From Indolivaga macrotermitis (lineage in GTDB: Bacteria > Bacteroidota > Bacteroidia > Bacteroidales > Dysgonomonadaceae), in contig NZ_FQUC01000003.1 of the NCBI RefSeq assembly GCF_900128985.1, positions 62,001-126,000 of the forward strand: a stretch of DNA of 64,000 bases. The letters run 5' to 3'. Positions 1 to 9,392 of this stretch are shown here, piece after piece. The translations under genes and the position numbers were made by a program. A model generated the notes under the pieces. The model was not told where the DNA came from. It saw nothing but the letters and a program-made list of their open reading frames with translations, and did no database searches. Positions within the stretch are counted from its first letter, which is position 1. Each line of letters opens with the position of its first letter.

Positions 1-3000
1 TGACGTTATAAAAGATTATCCCCAGCGGGTAATATGTATTTATGAAGATTCGAAAAAGAATATCTGGCTGGGTACATGGGAAGATGGCCTGTATCAATTG
101 ACCCCGACTAATGAAGGCGATTTGTCATACCATGTATCTAAGCACTATCCTAAAAATATAGTATCAAGTATTGTCGAAAAACCAAAGGGCAAGTTATGGA
201 TTGGAACTTATTATGGCTTTTTTCTCTATGATATAGAAAACAAAAGAGATGTTCCACTGAAAGAGAATTATTATGCTGTTACTCAATTTCTGGATACAGG
301 AGAAAAAAACAGCCTCTGGTTTTCTGTTTGGACAAATGGATTGTATAAACTCGAGTGGGACGAAAAAACTTTCCGTACCAAAGAGACGTCTATGACAAAA
401 AATATGGAAGATGTTTACCGTATTTTTCCAGCTACCGACAATAAACTTTATCTCGGGACTTGGGGTAACGGCGTAAAGGTTACTCAGATGTTATCTGATG
501 CTTATCCAGAGTCTCTGCAAATTGATGCTCCGGTTATATTATCATTTTATAGAGACCGGCATCGTAGATTTTGGGTAGGAACATACGGTACAGGATTATT
601 CCGGTTGAATGATAAAAGCAGAGGAATAACAAATCTTTCACCCATTAATACAAATGGGCTTTCGGCTGCATATTCATTACGTTATTTTGGTTCTGGCCAA
701 TTATTGATAGGGACTCAGGGCGATGGTCTTTATTTATATGATATAAAGAATCATAACTTACGCCCCCAGTTTATAAAAAACACAGGTAGTTTGTTCCACA
801 AATATATCTTGTCTCTTTATAGAGATAATGAAGTCCTAATTGTAGGGAATGATGATACTGGGCTGCAATATGCACCTCTAAAAGGAACTGATAATACAAA
901 TTTTACATTACGGACTTATCATGTAGACAAAAATTTTGGAAAAGTAACGGCAATCTTCAAAAGTAGTAATTCCACCTTCTGGATAGGAACTAAACAGTAT
1001 GGGTTAGTCTCAATGAAATATGATCCGGCAAAAGAGAACTTCACCAATTATATTCATTACGACTCATTTGGCATGGATGAAATTACAGGCTTTTCGGAAA
1101 CTATAGACGGACAGATATGGGTATCTTCACATAGTGGTATATACTTATTCGATCCTGTAACGAATAAGGTACAGAAGTATAATAATGCTTCTGAAATGAT
1201 ATACAGTTTAGCTGATGACCAAAAGAATAAGTGCCTATGGTTGGGAACATCAGGAGGATTGAGAAAATTAAGCTATACAGGTGATAACAAAATAGAAAAT
1301 CCTTTTTCCTCGGAAGTATTGCCCGACGGAGCCATACGCGATGTTATATTAGACACTTACAATAATTTATGGTTTTCGGCATCGAACCGTATATTTTGTT
1401 ATACAGATAGTTCGCGAGAGTTAAAAGAAATAAACCCGGGTACACCTAACCAGCAATTATTGTTTTCCACAACACGCTGCGAAACCGGAGGTAAACAGTA
1501 TGTTATATTCGGGGGGACAAATAGCATATTGCTAATAGACCCACAGGTAGTATTGAATCAGCCGGAGCATACTAAGATTTTACTCACCGAGCTACAAATA
1601 GACCATCAAACCGTGGATGTGGGAGAAAAGATATATGGTAAAATTGTATTGAACGAAGATACAGAATATATAAACTCGATAACCTTGTCATATCTCTGTA
1701 AATGGATTAGCTTGTCTTTTACAGAAGTGGGATGGGACAATTACTACAATAGCTATCAGTATCAAATAAAGGGATTTAGCGACGATTGGCAATATCTGGA
1801 TATAACAAAGCCAATAACATTTTCGCAATTACCTCCCGGAAACTATACTTTACAAATCCGATTGAACAACACTTCGTTAAACGATAAGAATGAACCATTG
1901 TGGAGCCTGCATATTGCAATTACCCCTCCATGGTGGCAAACAGGTACTTTTTATTTAGTTCTATCCTTAGCAATATTCATGATTCTGCTCAGCTTGTTCT
2001 TTATAATAAAAAATTACTACAAAAAGCGTCAATTGCAAAAGCTGGGAGAAATAGAAAAGAAGAAAAAAGAAGAACTTCTTCAAGAAAAAGAAAGCTTTTT
2101 TGCAGGATTATCGCACGATTTGCTAACTCCATTTTCGTTGATTATAGCTCCTGTAAGTGATATGATGAGAGATGAGACAATGAATGAGGAACAACACGAA
2201 AAACTGGAAATTATATCCAAAAACGCCACATTTTTGTCCGATGTGTTCAGTACAATATTAGATTTCAAAAGAGCCGAACAGATAGATACAGAGATAAAAG
2301 AGAAGAATATAGAGCTGGTATCGTTCGTTAATATTATAGTCAATGCCTTTGATTATCTGGCAAAGTCGGATAAAATAAAGTTGTCTTACCATTCCGCTAT
2401 ACCTAATTTATATATATCGATCGATAGTATAAAATTGGAACGTATTCTCTATAATTTGATTAGTAATGCTCTGAAATTCACAAAAGAAGAAGGGGAGGTA
2501 GATGTACTGTTGGACTATGATGAAGTTGCAGAAGTTTTTTACTTGAAAGTAAAAGATACAGGGATAGGCATCAGGCAACAGAATCAGGAAAAAGTATTTG
2601 AGAAATTCTATCGGGAAGATAAAGACAGCGACACTCAAGGGCTTGGACTCGGTTTATATAGTACCCGAAAATTTCTACATATGATGGGTGGTGAAGTACA
2701 TATTGAATCTATTCCGGAAAAAGGAACTGCTTTCACAATAAATCTTCCGGCTAAAAGAATCAACGAGCCGAAGCCAATATTAGATATAAAGGAAACTGTT
2801 GATACTGATGGTTTATTCACAATTTTACTTGTGGAAGATAATACACAATTACGTGATTATCTGAGAAAAAAATTAGCTGTCCACTTCGAGGTGGCTGTTG
2901 CTTCTAATGGGGCTGAGGCGCTGGATTTTATTAAAAGTAATCTACCCGAAATAGTTGTCTCAGATGTTGTGATGCCTGAGATGGATGGCCTCACTCTCTG

Positions 3001-3604
3001 CTCAATAATAAAGAATACGCCGATGTATTCCGAAGTATTTGTAATATTATTATCTGCAAGATCCTCGTCGGAAGATGAAATGCAAGGGTATAAAGCCGGA
3101 GCAGATTTCTATATCAAAAAACCATTTGACCCCGAAATACTGATCAAGCAAATGGTGAATGTGTATGCTACCCGCCAACAGCGAAGGAAACAAATAATTA
3201 CAGACTTATTATCGCCTCAGAATGATAGTGCTAAATCTCACCCCAAAGATGATTTTTTGGGGAAAGCTGTAAAAATAATTGAAGAGCATATAATGGACGA
3301 AAATTTCAAAATAGATGAGTTTGCCGCCGAAATGAATTTGAGTAAAACTGTATTACACCGCAAATTTAAACTGATTGTAGGAGAAACACCCAATATTTTT
3401 ATCAGAAACATTCGTTTGCACAAGGCTGCCAATATGTTGAAAGAAACGGATCTTTCGATATCAGAAATCGGCTATTTAACAGGTTTTAGCCAAGCTCATT
3501 ATTTCATTAAGTGTTTTAAGGAACTGTATCAGTATACACCGAAAAATTTTAGAGTAAAAAATAAAACTGGGGATACCCATACAGAGACAAATGAAAGTAA
3601 TTGA
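1..3604 (+). CDS. Hybrid two-component system protein (HTCS), 5' end outside the window
   Basis: One reading frame is open from the first bases of the window (codons from base 2) to a TGA at 3602-3604, so the true start lies to the left. The visible part begins inside a sensor beta-propeller with repeated W-(I/L)-G-T strands (to about 1560), then a Y_Y_Y domain (about 1580-1880), one membrane helix (about 1940-2030), a HisKA domain with motif SHDLLTP (His codon 2114-2116), a HATPase domain with DTGIGI and GLGLGL, a receiver domain (LLVEDN, phospho-acceptor Asp in SDVVMPEMDG) and a C-terminal AraC helix-turn-helix (about 3290-3575). Such fused sensors detect a glycan fragment in the periplasm and switch on neighbouring carbohydrate genes. 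The exported GH3 enzyme 95 bp downstream is a likely target, although more targets may lie to the left. Confidence 0.95.
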   Translation, partial: DVIKDYPQRVICIYEDSKKNIWLGTWEDGLYQLTPTNEGDLSYHVSKHYPKNIVSSIVEKPKGKLWIGTYYGFFLYDIENKRDVPLKENYYAVTQFLDTGEKNSLWFSVWTNGLYKLEWDEKTFRTKETSMTKNMEDVYRIFPATDNKLYLGTWGNGVKVTQMLSDAYPESLQIDAPVILSFYRDRHRRFWVGTYGTGLFRLNDKSRGITNLSPINTNGLSAAYSLRYFGSGQLLIGTQGDGLYLYDIKNHNLRPQFIKNTGSLFHKYILSLYRDNEVLIVGNDDTGLQYAPLKGTDNTNFTLRTYHVDKNFGKVTAIFKSSNSTFWIGTKQYGLVSMKYDPAKENFTNYIHYDSFGMDEITGFSETIDGQIWVSSHSGIYLFDPVTNKVQKYNNASEMIYSLADDQKNKCLWLGTSGGLRKLSYTGDNKIENPFSSEVLPDGAIRDVILDTYNNLWFSASNRIFCYTDSSRELKEINPGTPNQQLLFSTTRCETGGKQYVIFGGTNSILLIDPQVVLNQPEHTKILLTELQIDHQTVDVGEKIYGKIVLNEDTEYINSITLSYLCKWISLSFTEVGWDNYYNSYQYQIKGFSDDWQYLDITKPITFSQLPPGNYTLQIRLNNTSLNDKNEPLWSLHIAITPPWWQTGTFYLVLSLAIFMILLSLFFIIKNYYKKRQLQKLGEIEKKKKEELLQEKESFFAGLSHDLLTPFSLIIAPVSDMMRDETMNEEQHEKLEIISKNATFLSDVFSTILDFKRAEQIDTEIKEKNIELVSFVNIIVNAFDYLAKSDKIKLSYHSAIPNLYISIDSIKLERILYNLISNALKFTKEEGEVDVLLDYDEVAEVFYLKVKDTGIGIRQQNQEKVFEKFYREDKDSDTQGLGLGLYSTRKFLHMMGGEVHIESIPEKGTAFTINLPAKRINEPKPILDIKETVDTDGLFTILLVEDNTQLRDYLRKKLAVHFEVAVASNGAEALDFIKSNLPEIVVSDVVMPEMDGLTLCSIIKNTPMYSEVFVILLSARSSSEDEMQGYKAGADFYIKKPFDPEILIKQMVNVYATRQQRRKQIITDLLSPQNDSAKSHPKDDFLGKAVKIIEEHIMDENFKIDEFAAEMNLSKTVLHRKFKLIVGETPNIFIRNIRLHKAANMLKETDLSISEIGYLTGFSQAHYFIKCFKELYQYTPKNFRVKNKTGDTHTETNESN

Positions 3605-3699
3605 AAAACTTAATCCACACGATTAAAATAGCGAAGAATATATGAAACCTCTTTCTTTTTAACTAAAATATAATCTAACTAATATAATCAAGAAAGTAA

Positions 3700-5940
3700 A
3701 TGAATACCCGGAAAACACTTAGATTACTCTTTTTTTTATGCATGTTTTCATGTATAAAGCCATATTTATATTCACAACAACTCAATTATGATAAGGAAGT
3801 AGAAAGTCTTCTGTCGAAAATGACTTTAGATGAGAAGATAGGGCAGATGAATCAACTGAACTTTTATGAACTAAATGACGAACTGATCGAAAAAGTAAAA
3901 AGGGGTGAAACCGGTTCTTTACTGAATACGACAGATCCGAAAACCGTAAATTTGTTGCAAAAAGCGGCCGTAGAAAGCAGGTTGGGAATACCATTACTTA
4001 TTGCCCGAGACGTTATACATGGTTATAAGACTATATTTCCAATACCTTTGGGGCAAGCCGCTTCGTTTGATCCGCAAATAGCAGAGACAGGAGCCCGTAT
4101 AGCTGCTATAGAGGCATCCGAAACAGGAATCAGATGGACATTTGCTCCAATGATCGACGTTGTACGAGATGCAAGATGGGGCAGAATTGCCGAAAGCCCC
4201 GGAGAAGACCCCTATCTGACAGCTATAATGGGAGAAGCAATGGTCAGGGGTTTCCAAGGCACAGATCTGACAAATCCAACATCAATAGCTGCATGTGCCA
4301 AGCATTTCGTAGGTTATGGAGCATCCGAAGGCGGGCGTGACTATAATAGTACAAGCATTACACCTCACACTCTCAAAAACGTGTATTTGCCTCCTTTCCA
4401 GAAAGCAATCGATGCGGGTCTGGCTACTGTAATGACTTCGTTTAATGATAATGATGGAATTCCTTCCTCCGGCAATAAATATTTACTCAAAAATATTTTG
4501 CGTGAACAAATGGGTTTCAATGGCCTCATTGTCTCAGATTGGAATTCGGTAGGGGAAATGATCACTCACGGATTTGCAGCGGAAGGTAAAGATGCTGCAA
4601 TGTTGTCAGCAAATGCAGGTCTTGATATGGAGATGAATACAGAACTATATGCAAAACATCTGAAACATCTGGTAGAGGAAGGTAAAGTATCGGTAACAGA
4701 TATCGACAACTCGGTGCGCTATATATTAAAACTTAAATACCGGTTAGGCTTATTCTCAAAACCATATGTAGATGTAAACCAACCGACAACAATTTATTCG
4801 GATGAACATTTACAGGCGGCAAAAGATGCTGCTCTCAGATCGGCGGTATTACTAAAGAATGAGAATGTTTTACCTCTGAAAGAAACTCAGAAAATTGCAT
4901 TTATCGGTCCTATGGCTGATGCTCCACACGATCAGTTAGGTACTTGGATCTTTGATGGAGAAGATTCGCACACAGTAACTCCAATAGGAGCATTAAAAAG
5001 CGGTGAAGAATATAAGAGTCTGAAATTCGATTATGAGCCAATTCTTCGGTCTTCTACAGATACAGACACATCTAACTTCTCTAAAATACAAGAGATTGTA
5101 AAAAAATCAGATGTTGCCGTTGTCTTTTTGGGAGAAGAATCCCGATTATCCGGAGAAGCTCATTCTTTATCCAATATTAATCTGATAGGCGTTCAATCTG
5201 AACTGCTCAAAGAAGTGAAAAAAGCAGGTAAGCCAGTTGTACTTGTTATTATGGCAGGCAGGCCTTTGACTATAGAACGAGATCTGCCATACGCTGATGC
5301 TGTGCTATATAATTTTCATCCGGGAACAATGGGAGGGCCGGCTATCCTCGATTTGCTATTCGGTAAAGCTAACCCAAGCGGGAAACTACCGGTGACATTT
5401 GTGAGAGAAGTTGGTCAAATACCTTTATACTACAATCATAACAATACCGGACGACCTGCCCCGGATAATGCGAAAACATTGTATACTGATGAAACGAATA
5501 CAAAACAAACATCGGTGGGTGACGTATCCTTCTATCTGGACTCAGGCAAAGAACCTTTATATCCATTCGGATATGGTTTATCATATAGCAAGTTTGAATA
5601 CTCGGACTTGACTCTTTCTTCAAAAGTGATGGAAATGAGTGATACTCTTGTTGTGAGTGCCATACTAAAGAACACCAGTAATATTGAGGGTACAGAAGTT
5701 GTTCAGCTGTATATCAGAGACCTTGTAGGTTCGATAATTCGTCCGGTAAAAGAGCTGAAAGGATTTCAGCGAGTGAGTCTTAAGGGAGGAGAAAGTAAGA
5801 CAGTCAGATTTACTTTATCAGCTGAAGATCTCTCTTTTTACGGTATGGATATGACTAAAAGAGCAGAACCCGGTTATTTCAATGTTTGGGTAGGAGGAAG
5901 CAGTAAGGCCGAATTAAGCGAGACCTTTTTATTGCAATAG
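3700..5940 (+). CDS. bglX: Exported glycoside hydrolase family 3, beta-glucosidase (BglX-like)
   Basis: This 746-residue protein has an N-terminal signal peptide (about residues 1-25) and the classic GH3 architecture. The TIM-barrel domain carries the KHFVGYG motif near residue 201 and the GLIVSDW motif with the nucleophile Asp at residue 280. The second alpha/beta domain begins near LLKNENVLPL, and a C-terminal fibronectin III-like domain ends the protein. Length and order match periplasmic BglX enzymes, which release glucose or other beta-linked sugars from the non-reducing end of oligosaccharides. It follows the HTCS gene in the same direction and a strong terminator closes it. Exact substrate cannot be read from sequence; related GH3 enzymes also act on xylosides. 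The symbol is by similarity. Confidence 0.92.
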   Translation: MNTRKTLRLLFFLCMFSCIKPYLYSQQLNYDKEVESLLSKMTLDEKIGQMNQLNFYELNDELIEKVKRGETGSLLNTTDPKTVNLLQKAAVESRLGIPLLIARDVIHGYKTIFPIPLGQAASFDPQIAETGARIAAIEASETGIRWTFAPMIDVVRDARWGRIAESPGEDPYLTAIMGEAMVRGFQGTDLTNPTSIAACAKHFVGYGASEGGRDYNSTSITPHTLKNVYLPPFQKAIDAGLATVMTSFNDNDGIPSSGNKYLLKNILREQMGFNGLIVSDWNSVGEMITHGFAAEGKDAAMLSANAGLDMEMNTELYAKHLKHLVEEGKVSVTDIDNSVRYILKLKYRLGLFSKPYVDVNQPTTIYSDEHLQAAKDAALRSAVLLKNENVLPLKETQKIAFIGPMADAPHDQLGTWIFDGEDSHTVTPIGALKSGEEYKSLKFDYEPILRSSTDTDTSNFSKIQEIVKKSDVAVVFLGEESRLSGEAHSLSNINLIGVQSELLKEVKKAGKPVVLVIMAGRPLTIERDLPYADAVLYNFHPGTMGGPAILDLLFGKANPSGKLPVTFVREVGQIPLYYNHNNTGRPAPDNAKTLYTDETNTKQTSVGDVSFYLDSGKEPLYPFGYGLSYSKFEYSDLTLSSKVMEMSDTLVVSAILKNTSNIEGTEVVQLYIRDLVGSIIRPVKELKGFQRVSLKGGESKTVRFTLSAEDLSFYGMDMTKRAEPGYFNVWVGGSSKAELSETFLLQ

Positions 5941-5961
5941 GAGTTAATAATAACAGATAAG

Positions 5962-5996
5962 AACGCCTGGATCTTTACGATCCGGGCGTTTTTATT
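5962..5996 (+). terminator. Rho-independent terminator after the GH3 gene
   Basis: Twelve-base stem AACGCCTGGATC / GATCCGGGCGTT (5962-5973 and 5979-5990, one G-T wobble) with a 5-base loop, followed by TTTTATT. It ends the HTCS-GH3 transcription unit. Confidence 0.9.
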
Positions 5997-6050
5997 ATAT
6001 AGCTTAATTGTACTCAGTTGCACCTAATGAAACACGATCGGTTTCAATAT

Positions 6051-6080
6051 AAAAAAACCGGGGAAGTTATAATCCCCGGA
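6051..6080 (-). terminator. Probable minus-strand terminator
   Basis: Stem CCGGGGA / TCCCCGG (6058-6064 and 6073-6079). On the minus strand the hairpin is followed directly by a run of seven T (6051-6057 read in reverse), so it would stop minus-strand transcripts such as the small-protein gene at 6318-6455. The stretch between (6081-6317) shows no convincing gene. Confidence 0.6.
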
Positions 6081-6317
6081 ATAAAAAATTAATTTTTGAG
6101 TGTTTGGTAATGTAAAAAAAATAGTAAAAAACTAACAATGAAAATGGTATATTACTTCTTTGATGATATATTTTGCTTTGCTTGTTTTATAGCGCTTCGT
6201 TACCATTTTTTAAGTTGGCTTCTGTCAGTTTTTCGATTTTTAAGCTTCTCGCAAATGAGGTTCAACTAATATCCGAAGAATAATATTAAAACTCTGAGTC
6301 TGCTAAATAGTTCCGAG

Positions 6318-6455
6318 TTAATTGGTATGAAGTATTTTCTTCTTTTTAATAGCTTTTTTCTTCATACGGTTAGTTTCATACAAATGGATTCCTACTATTG
6401 CTACAGCTACAGCTGCCAATCCTGCCAAAAAATATAATAAAGGGTACAAATGCAT
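6318..6455 (-). CDS. Small single-pass membrane protein, 45 residues
   Basis: On the minus strand an ATG at 6455 opens a 45-codon frame ending in TAA (6318-6320). The product starts MHLYPLLYFLAGLAAVAVAI, giving one strongly hydrophobic helix (about residues 4-25), then a very basic tail with RMKKKAIKKKK near residues 30-40. This pattern (membrane helix followed by a positive cytoplasmic tail) is typical of real small membrane proteins and unlikely by chance in AT-rich spacer. No family is recognised. A minus-strand terminator-like hairpin lies about 240 bp downstream. Confidence 0.55.
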   Translation of the reverse strand: MHLYPLLYFLAGLAAVAVAIVGIHLYETNRMKKKAIKKKKILHTN

Positions 6456-6781
6456 AATATATAAGTGTTTAGTTAGACAATATAGAATATAATAGAAAAA
6501 AAATTCCGTTAAGAAAGTGTGATGATCTTTCGACCAGTAATAATCAGTTATATTCTAATTTTGAAAAGAGGGAGAACAATACCAATGTATTGATTGATAA
6601 CCTCGAACACTTACAAAAATATAAAGTAGAAGAGAGTAATGCTAATAATTTAAGGTTATCTATGATATTATATTATATATTGCTATAATAAATCTATATA
6701 ATAGCCAAATGTTAAATAAATTTTTACAAAAAATAAGAGGAATCGACTGTCGGAAAAACTAAAAATATTAAACATTGTGCT
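6456..6781. other. Intergenic stretch with a start-less open frame
   Basis: No gene with a normal start is visible. On the plus strand, 6473-6688 is open for about 70 codons and reads like a protein (for example LIDNLEHLQKYKVEESNANN) but lacks an upstream ATG, GTG or TTG. It may be a decayed gene fragment or chance in AT-rich DNA. Confidence 0.3.
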
Positions 6782-7066
6782 TTAAAGAAACAAGTCAAAT
6801 CCTTCGATATATTTGGTCGGTTCAAATTCTATAATTTCATAATCGGCTATTTCGTACTTATAAAAAGGGTCTTCTTTTATAAGAACCTGAACTTGTTCGA
6901 TATTTTCTGCCCGACAAAAAATAATACCCCCGATACGAGGATTTCTACGTCCGGATACAATGAAATTTCCGAGATTATAGTTTTTATCCAAATAGTTTTT
7001 ATGAGCGTCTAAATGGTTTTCAACCTCACTTAATGCCTTTTTGTAAGAAAGAATAAGGATATACAT
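6782..7066 (-). CDS. YciI-like protein (dimeric alpha-beta barrel)
   Basis: A 94-residue protein that starts MYILILSYKKAL and matches the YCII family pattern: an N-terminal strand, a helix carrying His residues (ENHLDAHKNYL), a central GRRNPRIGGIIF strand region, and a second helix with EDPFYKYEIADYEIIEF, where the DPF motif is characteristic. Members fold as ferredoxin-like dimers with a conserved His-Asp pair; enzymatic roles are mostly unproven. It stands alone on the minus strand. Function beyond the fold is not clear. Confidence 0.8.
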   Translation of the reverse strand: MYILILSYKKALSEVENHLDAHKNYLDKNYNLGNFIVSGRRNPRIGGIIFCRAENIEQVQVLIKEDPFYKYEIADYEIIEFEPTKYIEGFDLFL

Positions 7067-7439
7067 AATTTGCTGTTAATTAGTTCGTACTCGTATTTGC
7101 ATGAATTAATTCCAGTGTATAACTGTCGCAAAGGGATACAAAGAATGATTGCTATAATTGTTGTTCTTTTATTATTTTTTTCTTCTTCAATATGCTTGAA
7201 AAATTTTCATCCTTCCTGTTCCTTATTGTTTTTAGTAATTTATAAATATAAGATTTTTTTTACGTCAATAAGAAAGCTCGAATTTTATTTAAGAATTGAA
7301 GATACAGATATCCAGATCATAAATCATATCTTTGGCTTATTACGTAATATTAATATATTTCAACTTGATTAAAGTTATTTCAGTTATGGATTTACAATTA
7401 AGGGCTTACTGAAATATTCGGCAACGATCGAGATTAAAT
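7067..7439. other. Intergenic region upstream of the Crp/Fnr gene
   Basis: A 100-codon plus-strand frame (7070-7372) exists but has an unconvincing, very AT-driven composition and runs through the likely promoter, so I do not call it a gene. An 8-bp inverted repeat (TATTTCAG 7376-7383, CTGAAATA 7409-7416) lies between that promoter and the regulator start and could be an operator or leader stem. Confidence 0.35.
7327..7334 (+). promoter_or_regulatory. Bacteroidota -7 promoter element TATCTTTG
   Basis: Perfect match to the Bacteroidota TAnnTTTG -7 motif, about 105 bp before the first possible start of the Crp/Fnr regulator. No clear TTTG -33 box is seen at the usual distance, so this is tentative. 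Confidence 0.35.
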
Positions 7440-8048
7440 ATGGTTTATATTAATACAATAAGGAAGATAGAAGTGGTATTGAAAATGAAAAATATTATAG
7501 GCAATATGAAATCGTCATATCCGATTTCTGATGAAACCATAAGAGAGTTGGAAAACTGTGTCACTTTTTGTCATTTCCCTAAAAGACACCAGTTGATAAA
7601 GGCAGATATATTCTGCAAATATGCCTATTTTATAGAAAAGGGATTGACCCGTTCATTTTGGTTAGTGGATGGCGAAGAAATCACCACATCATTTGCGGGT
7701 GAAGGAAGTATAGTATTCAGTATGGACGAACTATATTATAAAAAAGTGAGTGAGGAATATGTTGAAGCATTAGAATATGTGGAAGTTTACAGAATACTAT
7801 TGAGTGACTTGACCCGTCTTTTCGAAACGAATATTGAATTGAGTAACTGGGGTAGAATTATCCATCAGAATGAATACAGACGCTTGCACCGTAGCCATAA
7901 GGAACGTCTGACCTTACCTGCCAAAGAAAGGTATGAGGCATTCAAAGAACAGTTTCCGGATGTATGTCAGCGAACAAATCTAAGATATATTGCGTCTTAT
8001 CTGGGGATTACACTTTCGACTCTCAGCCGGCTTCGAGCTAATGAATAA
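7440..8048 (+). CDS. Crp/Fnr-family transcriptional regulator
   Basis: Up to 202 residues. The first part is a cyclic-nucleotide-binding-type beta-roll (roughly residues 30-140, with KRHQLIKADIFCKYAYFIEKG and later FAGEGSIVFSMDELYYK), and the end holds a winged helix-turn-helix with IASYLGITLSTLSRLR. Members of this Bacteroidota subgroup sense small molecules or redox state and bind DNA as dimers. No Cys cluster for an FNR iron-sulphur centre is present. Starts at 7485 (MKNIIGN) or 7506 are equally possible and would give a more typical N-terminus. The acyltransferase gene follows in the same direction 100 bp later but probably has its own promoter. Ligand unknown. Confidence 0.85.
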   Translation: MVYINTIRKIEVVLKMKNIIGNMKSSYPISDETIRELENCVTFCHFPKRHQLIKADIFCKYAYFIEKGLTRSFWLVDGEEITTSFAGEGSIVFSMDELYYKKVSEEYVEALEYVEVYRILLSDLTRLFETNIELSNWGRIIHQNEYRRLHRSHKERLTLPAKERYEAFKEQFPDVCQRTNLRYIASYLGITLSTLSRLRANE

Positions 8049-8105
8049 TTTCAGGTATGATCGGCAATTTTGATTTAGGACAAATTTTTATAGATAAATA
8101 TGCTG

Positions 8106-8113
8106 TAAATTTG
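8106..8113 (+). promoter_or_regulatory. Possible -7 element TAAATTTG
   Basis: A TAnnTTTG match 36 bp before the ATG of the acyltransferase gene. It would place transcription start near 8120 and supports the ATG at 8149 over an upstream in-frame TTG at 8119. No good -33 box. Confidence 0.3.
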
Positions 8114-8148
8114 ACCTATTGTTAATTTCAAATAAAAAATTAATACCA

Positions 8149-9297
8149 ATGTCACAATTAACAGCTTCCAGAGCTGCATTTCCGGACACGAAACCACATT
8201 ATAATATACTTGACGGATTACGCGGAGTCGCGGCTATCACCGTTGTCTGTTTTCATATATTTGAAGCTTTTGCAACAAGCCATTTAGATCAGCGTATCAA
8301 TCACGGTTATCTGGCAGTTGATTTTTTCTTTATCCTATCCGGATTTGTTGTAGGATATGCTTATGACGACCGTTGGGGGAAAATGAATACAAAAGACTTT
8401 ATTAAGCGTCGTATTATACGTCTACACCCGATGGTTGTAATGGGAGCTATCATAGGAGCTATCATGTTTTACACCCAAGGTTGCTCGGTATGGGATGTTT
8501 CGGTAGTACCAGTTCTAGCTTTATTTATCGCCACATTTCTGAATATGTTGTTGATTCCGGCCACTACCGGAACTGAAATCCGCGGAGTAGGGGAAATGTT
8601 CCCTTTAAATGGGCCAAGCTGGTCTTTGTTTTTCGAATACATTGGCAATATCCTTTATGCGTTATTTATTCGTAGACTTCCTAGTAAAGCCCTAGCGGTT
8701 TTGGTCTTTCTTACCGGCTGCGGCTTGGCTGCGTTTGCCATATTTGGACCGTTAGGTGATTTATGTGTGGGGTATTCGCTGACTGGGACTGAGTTTACCG
8801 GAGGGTCATTGCGCTTATTGTTCTCATTTTCTGCAGGATTGTTACTTTCCCGTGTCTTCAGGCCGGCTAAAATTAAAGGTGCTTTTTGGATATGCAGTTT
8901 GGCTATAGTTGCCCTTCTGGCTGTACCACGCATTGGTGGAGCCGAACATTTATGGATGAACGGAATATATGATACATTGTGTTGTATTGCTTTTTTTCCG
9001 CTTCTGGTCTATCTAGGAGCTTCTGGTAAAAGTACCGATAAGTATACGACTCGCGTATGCAAGTTTTTGGGAGATATTTCCTATCCTTTGTATATGGTAC
9101 ATTATCCTTTTATCTATCTGTATTTCGCTTGGGTGAAGAACAATGATCTCACATTTGAAGAATCGTTTCCCGGAGCGGCAGCAGTAGTTGTTGGAAGTAT
9201 TATTTTAGCTTATATCTGTCTGAAAATTTATGATATACCCGTGCGAAGATACCTGGCAAACCGATTTCTAAAGCCAAGAAATAGTATAAATAATTAA
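8149..9297 (+). CDS. Membrane acyltransferase (acyltransferase 3 family)
   Basis: A 382-residue integral membrane protein with about ten hydrophobic helices. The first segment carries LDGLRGVAAITVVCFHIFEA, with the conserved Arg and His of the acyltransferase 3 (OatA/NodX) family, followed by DFFFILSGFVVGYAY. These enzymes move acetyl or other acyl groups across the membrane onto exported sugars, peptidoglycan or antibiotics. The ATG at 8149 was chosen because the preceding codons back to a TTG at 8119 lie in what looks like leader sequence. No polysaccharide cluster surrounds it, so its acceptor cannot be guessed. Confidence 0.88.
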   Translation: MSQLTASRAAFPDTKPHYNILDGLRGVAAITVVCFHIFEAFATSHLDQRINHGYLAVDFFFILSGFVVGYAYDDRWGKMNTKDFIKRRIIRLHPMVVMGAIIGAIMFYTQGCSVWDVSVVPVLALFIATFLNMLLIPATTGTEIRGVGEMFPLNGPSWSLFFEYIGNILYALFIRRLPSKALAVLVFLTGCGLAAFAIFGPLGDLCVGYSLTGTEFTGGSLRLLFSFSAGLLLSRVFRPAKIKGAFWICSLAIVALLAVPRIGGAEHLWMNGIYDTLCCIAFFPLLVYLGASGKSTDKYTTRVCKFLGDISYPLYMVHYPFIYLYFAWVKNNDLTFEESFPGAAAVVVGSIILAYICLKIYDIPVRRYLANRFLKPRNSINN

Positions 9298-9392
9298 GTA
9301 TAGATAGCACATCTTAAAGATGTATTAATAGTAGATTCTGAAACCATAAAATTATATATAAGATTAGACCTTTATAATAAAACTGCGATATT

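Noticed and set aside
6138-6269. A 43-codon plus-strand frame and short minus-strand frames around 6100-6270
   Set aside because: AT-rich Phe/Cys-rich translation on the plus strand and no usable start on the minus strand (GSLKIEKLTEANLKNGNEAL-like reading); not supportable as genes.
7070-7372. A 100-codon plus-strand frame before the Crp/Fnr gene
   Set aside because: Its composition (poly-hydrophobic, AT-driven), lack of any recognisable domain and overlap with a TATCTTTG promoter motif make it a chance frame.
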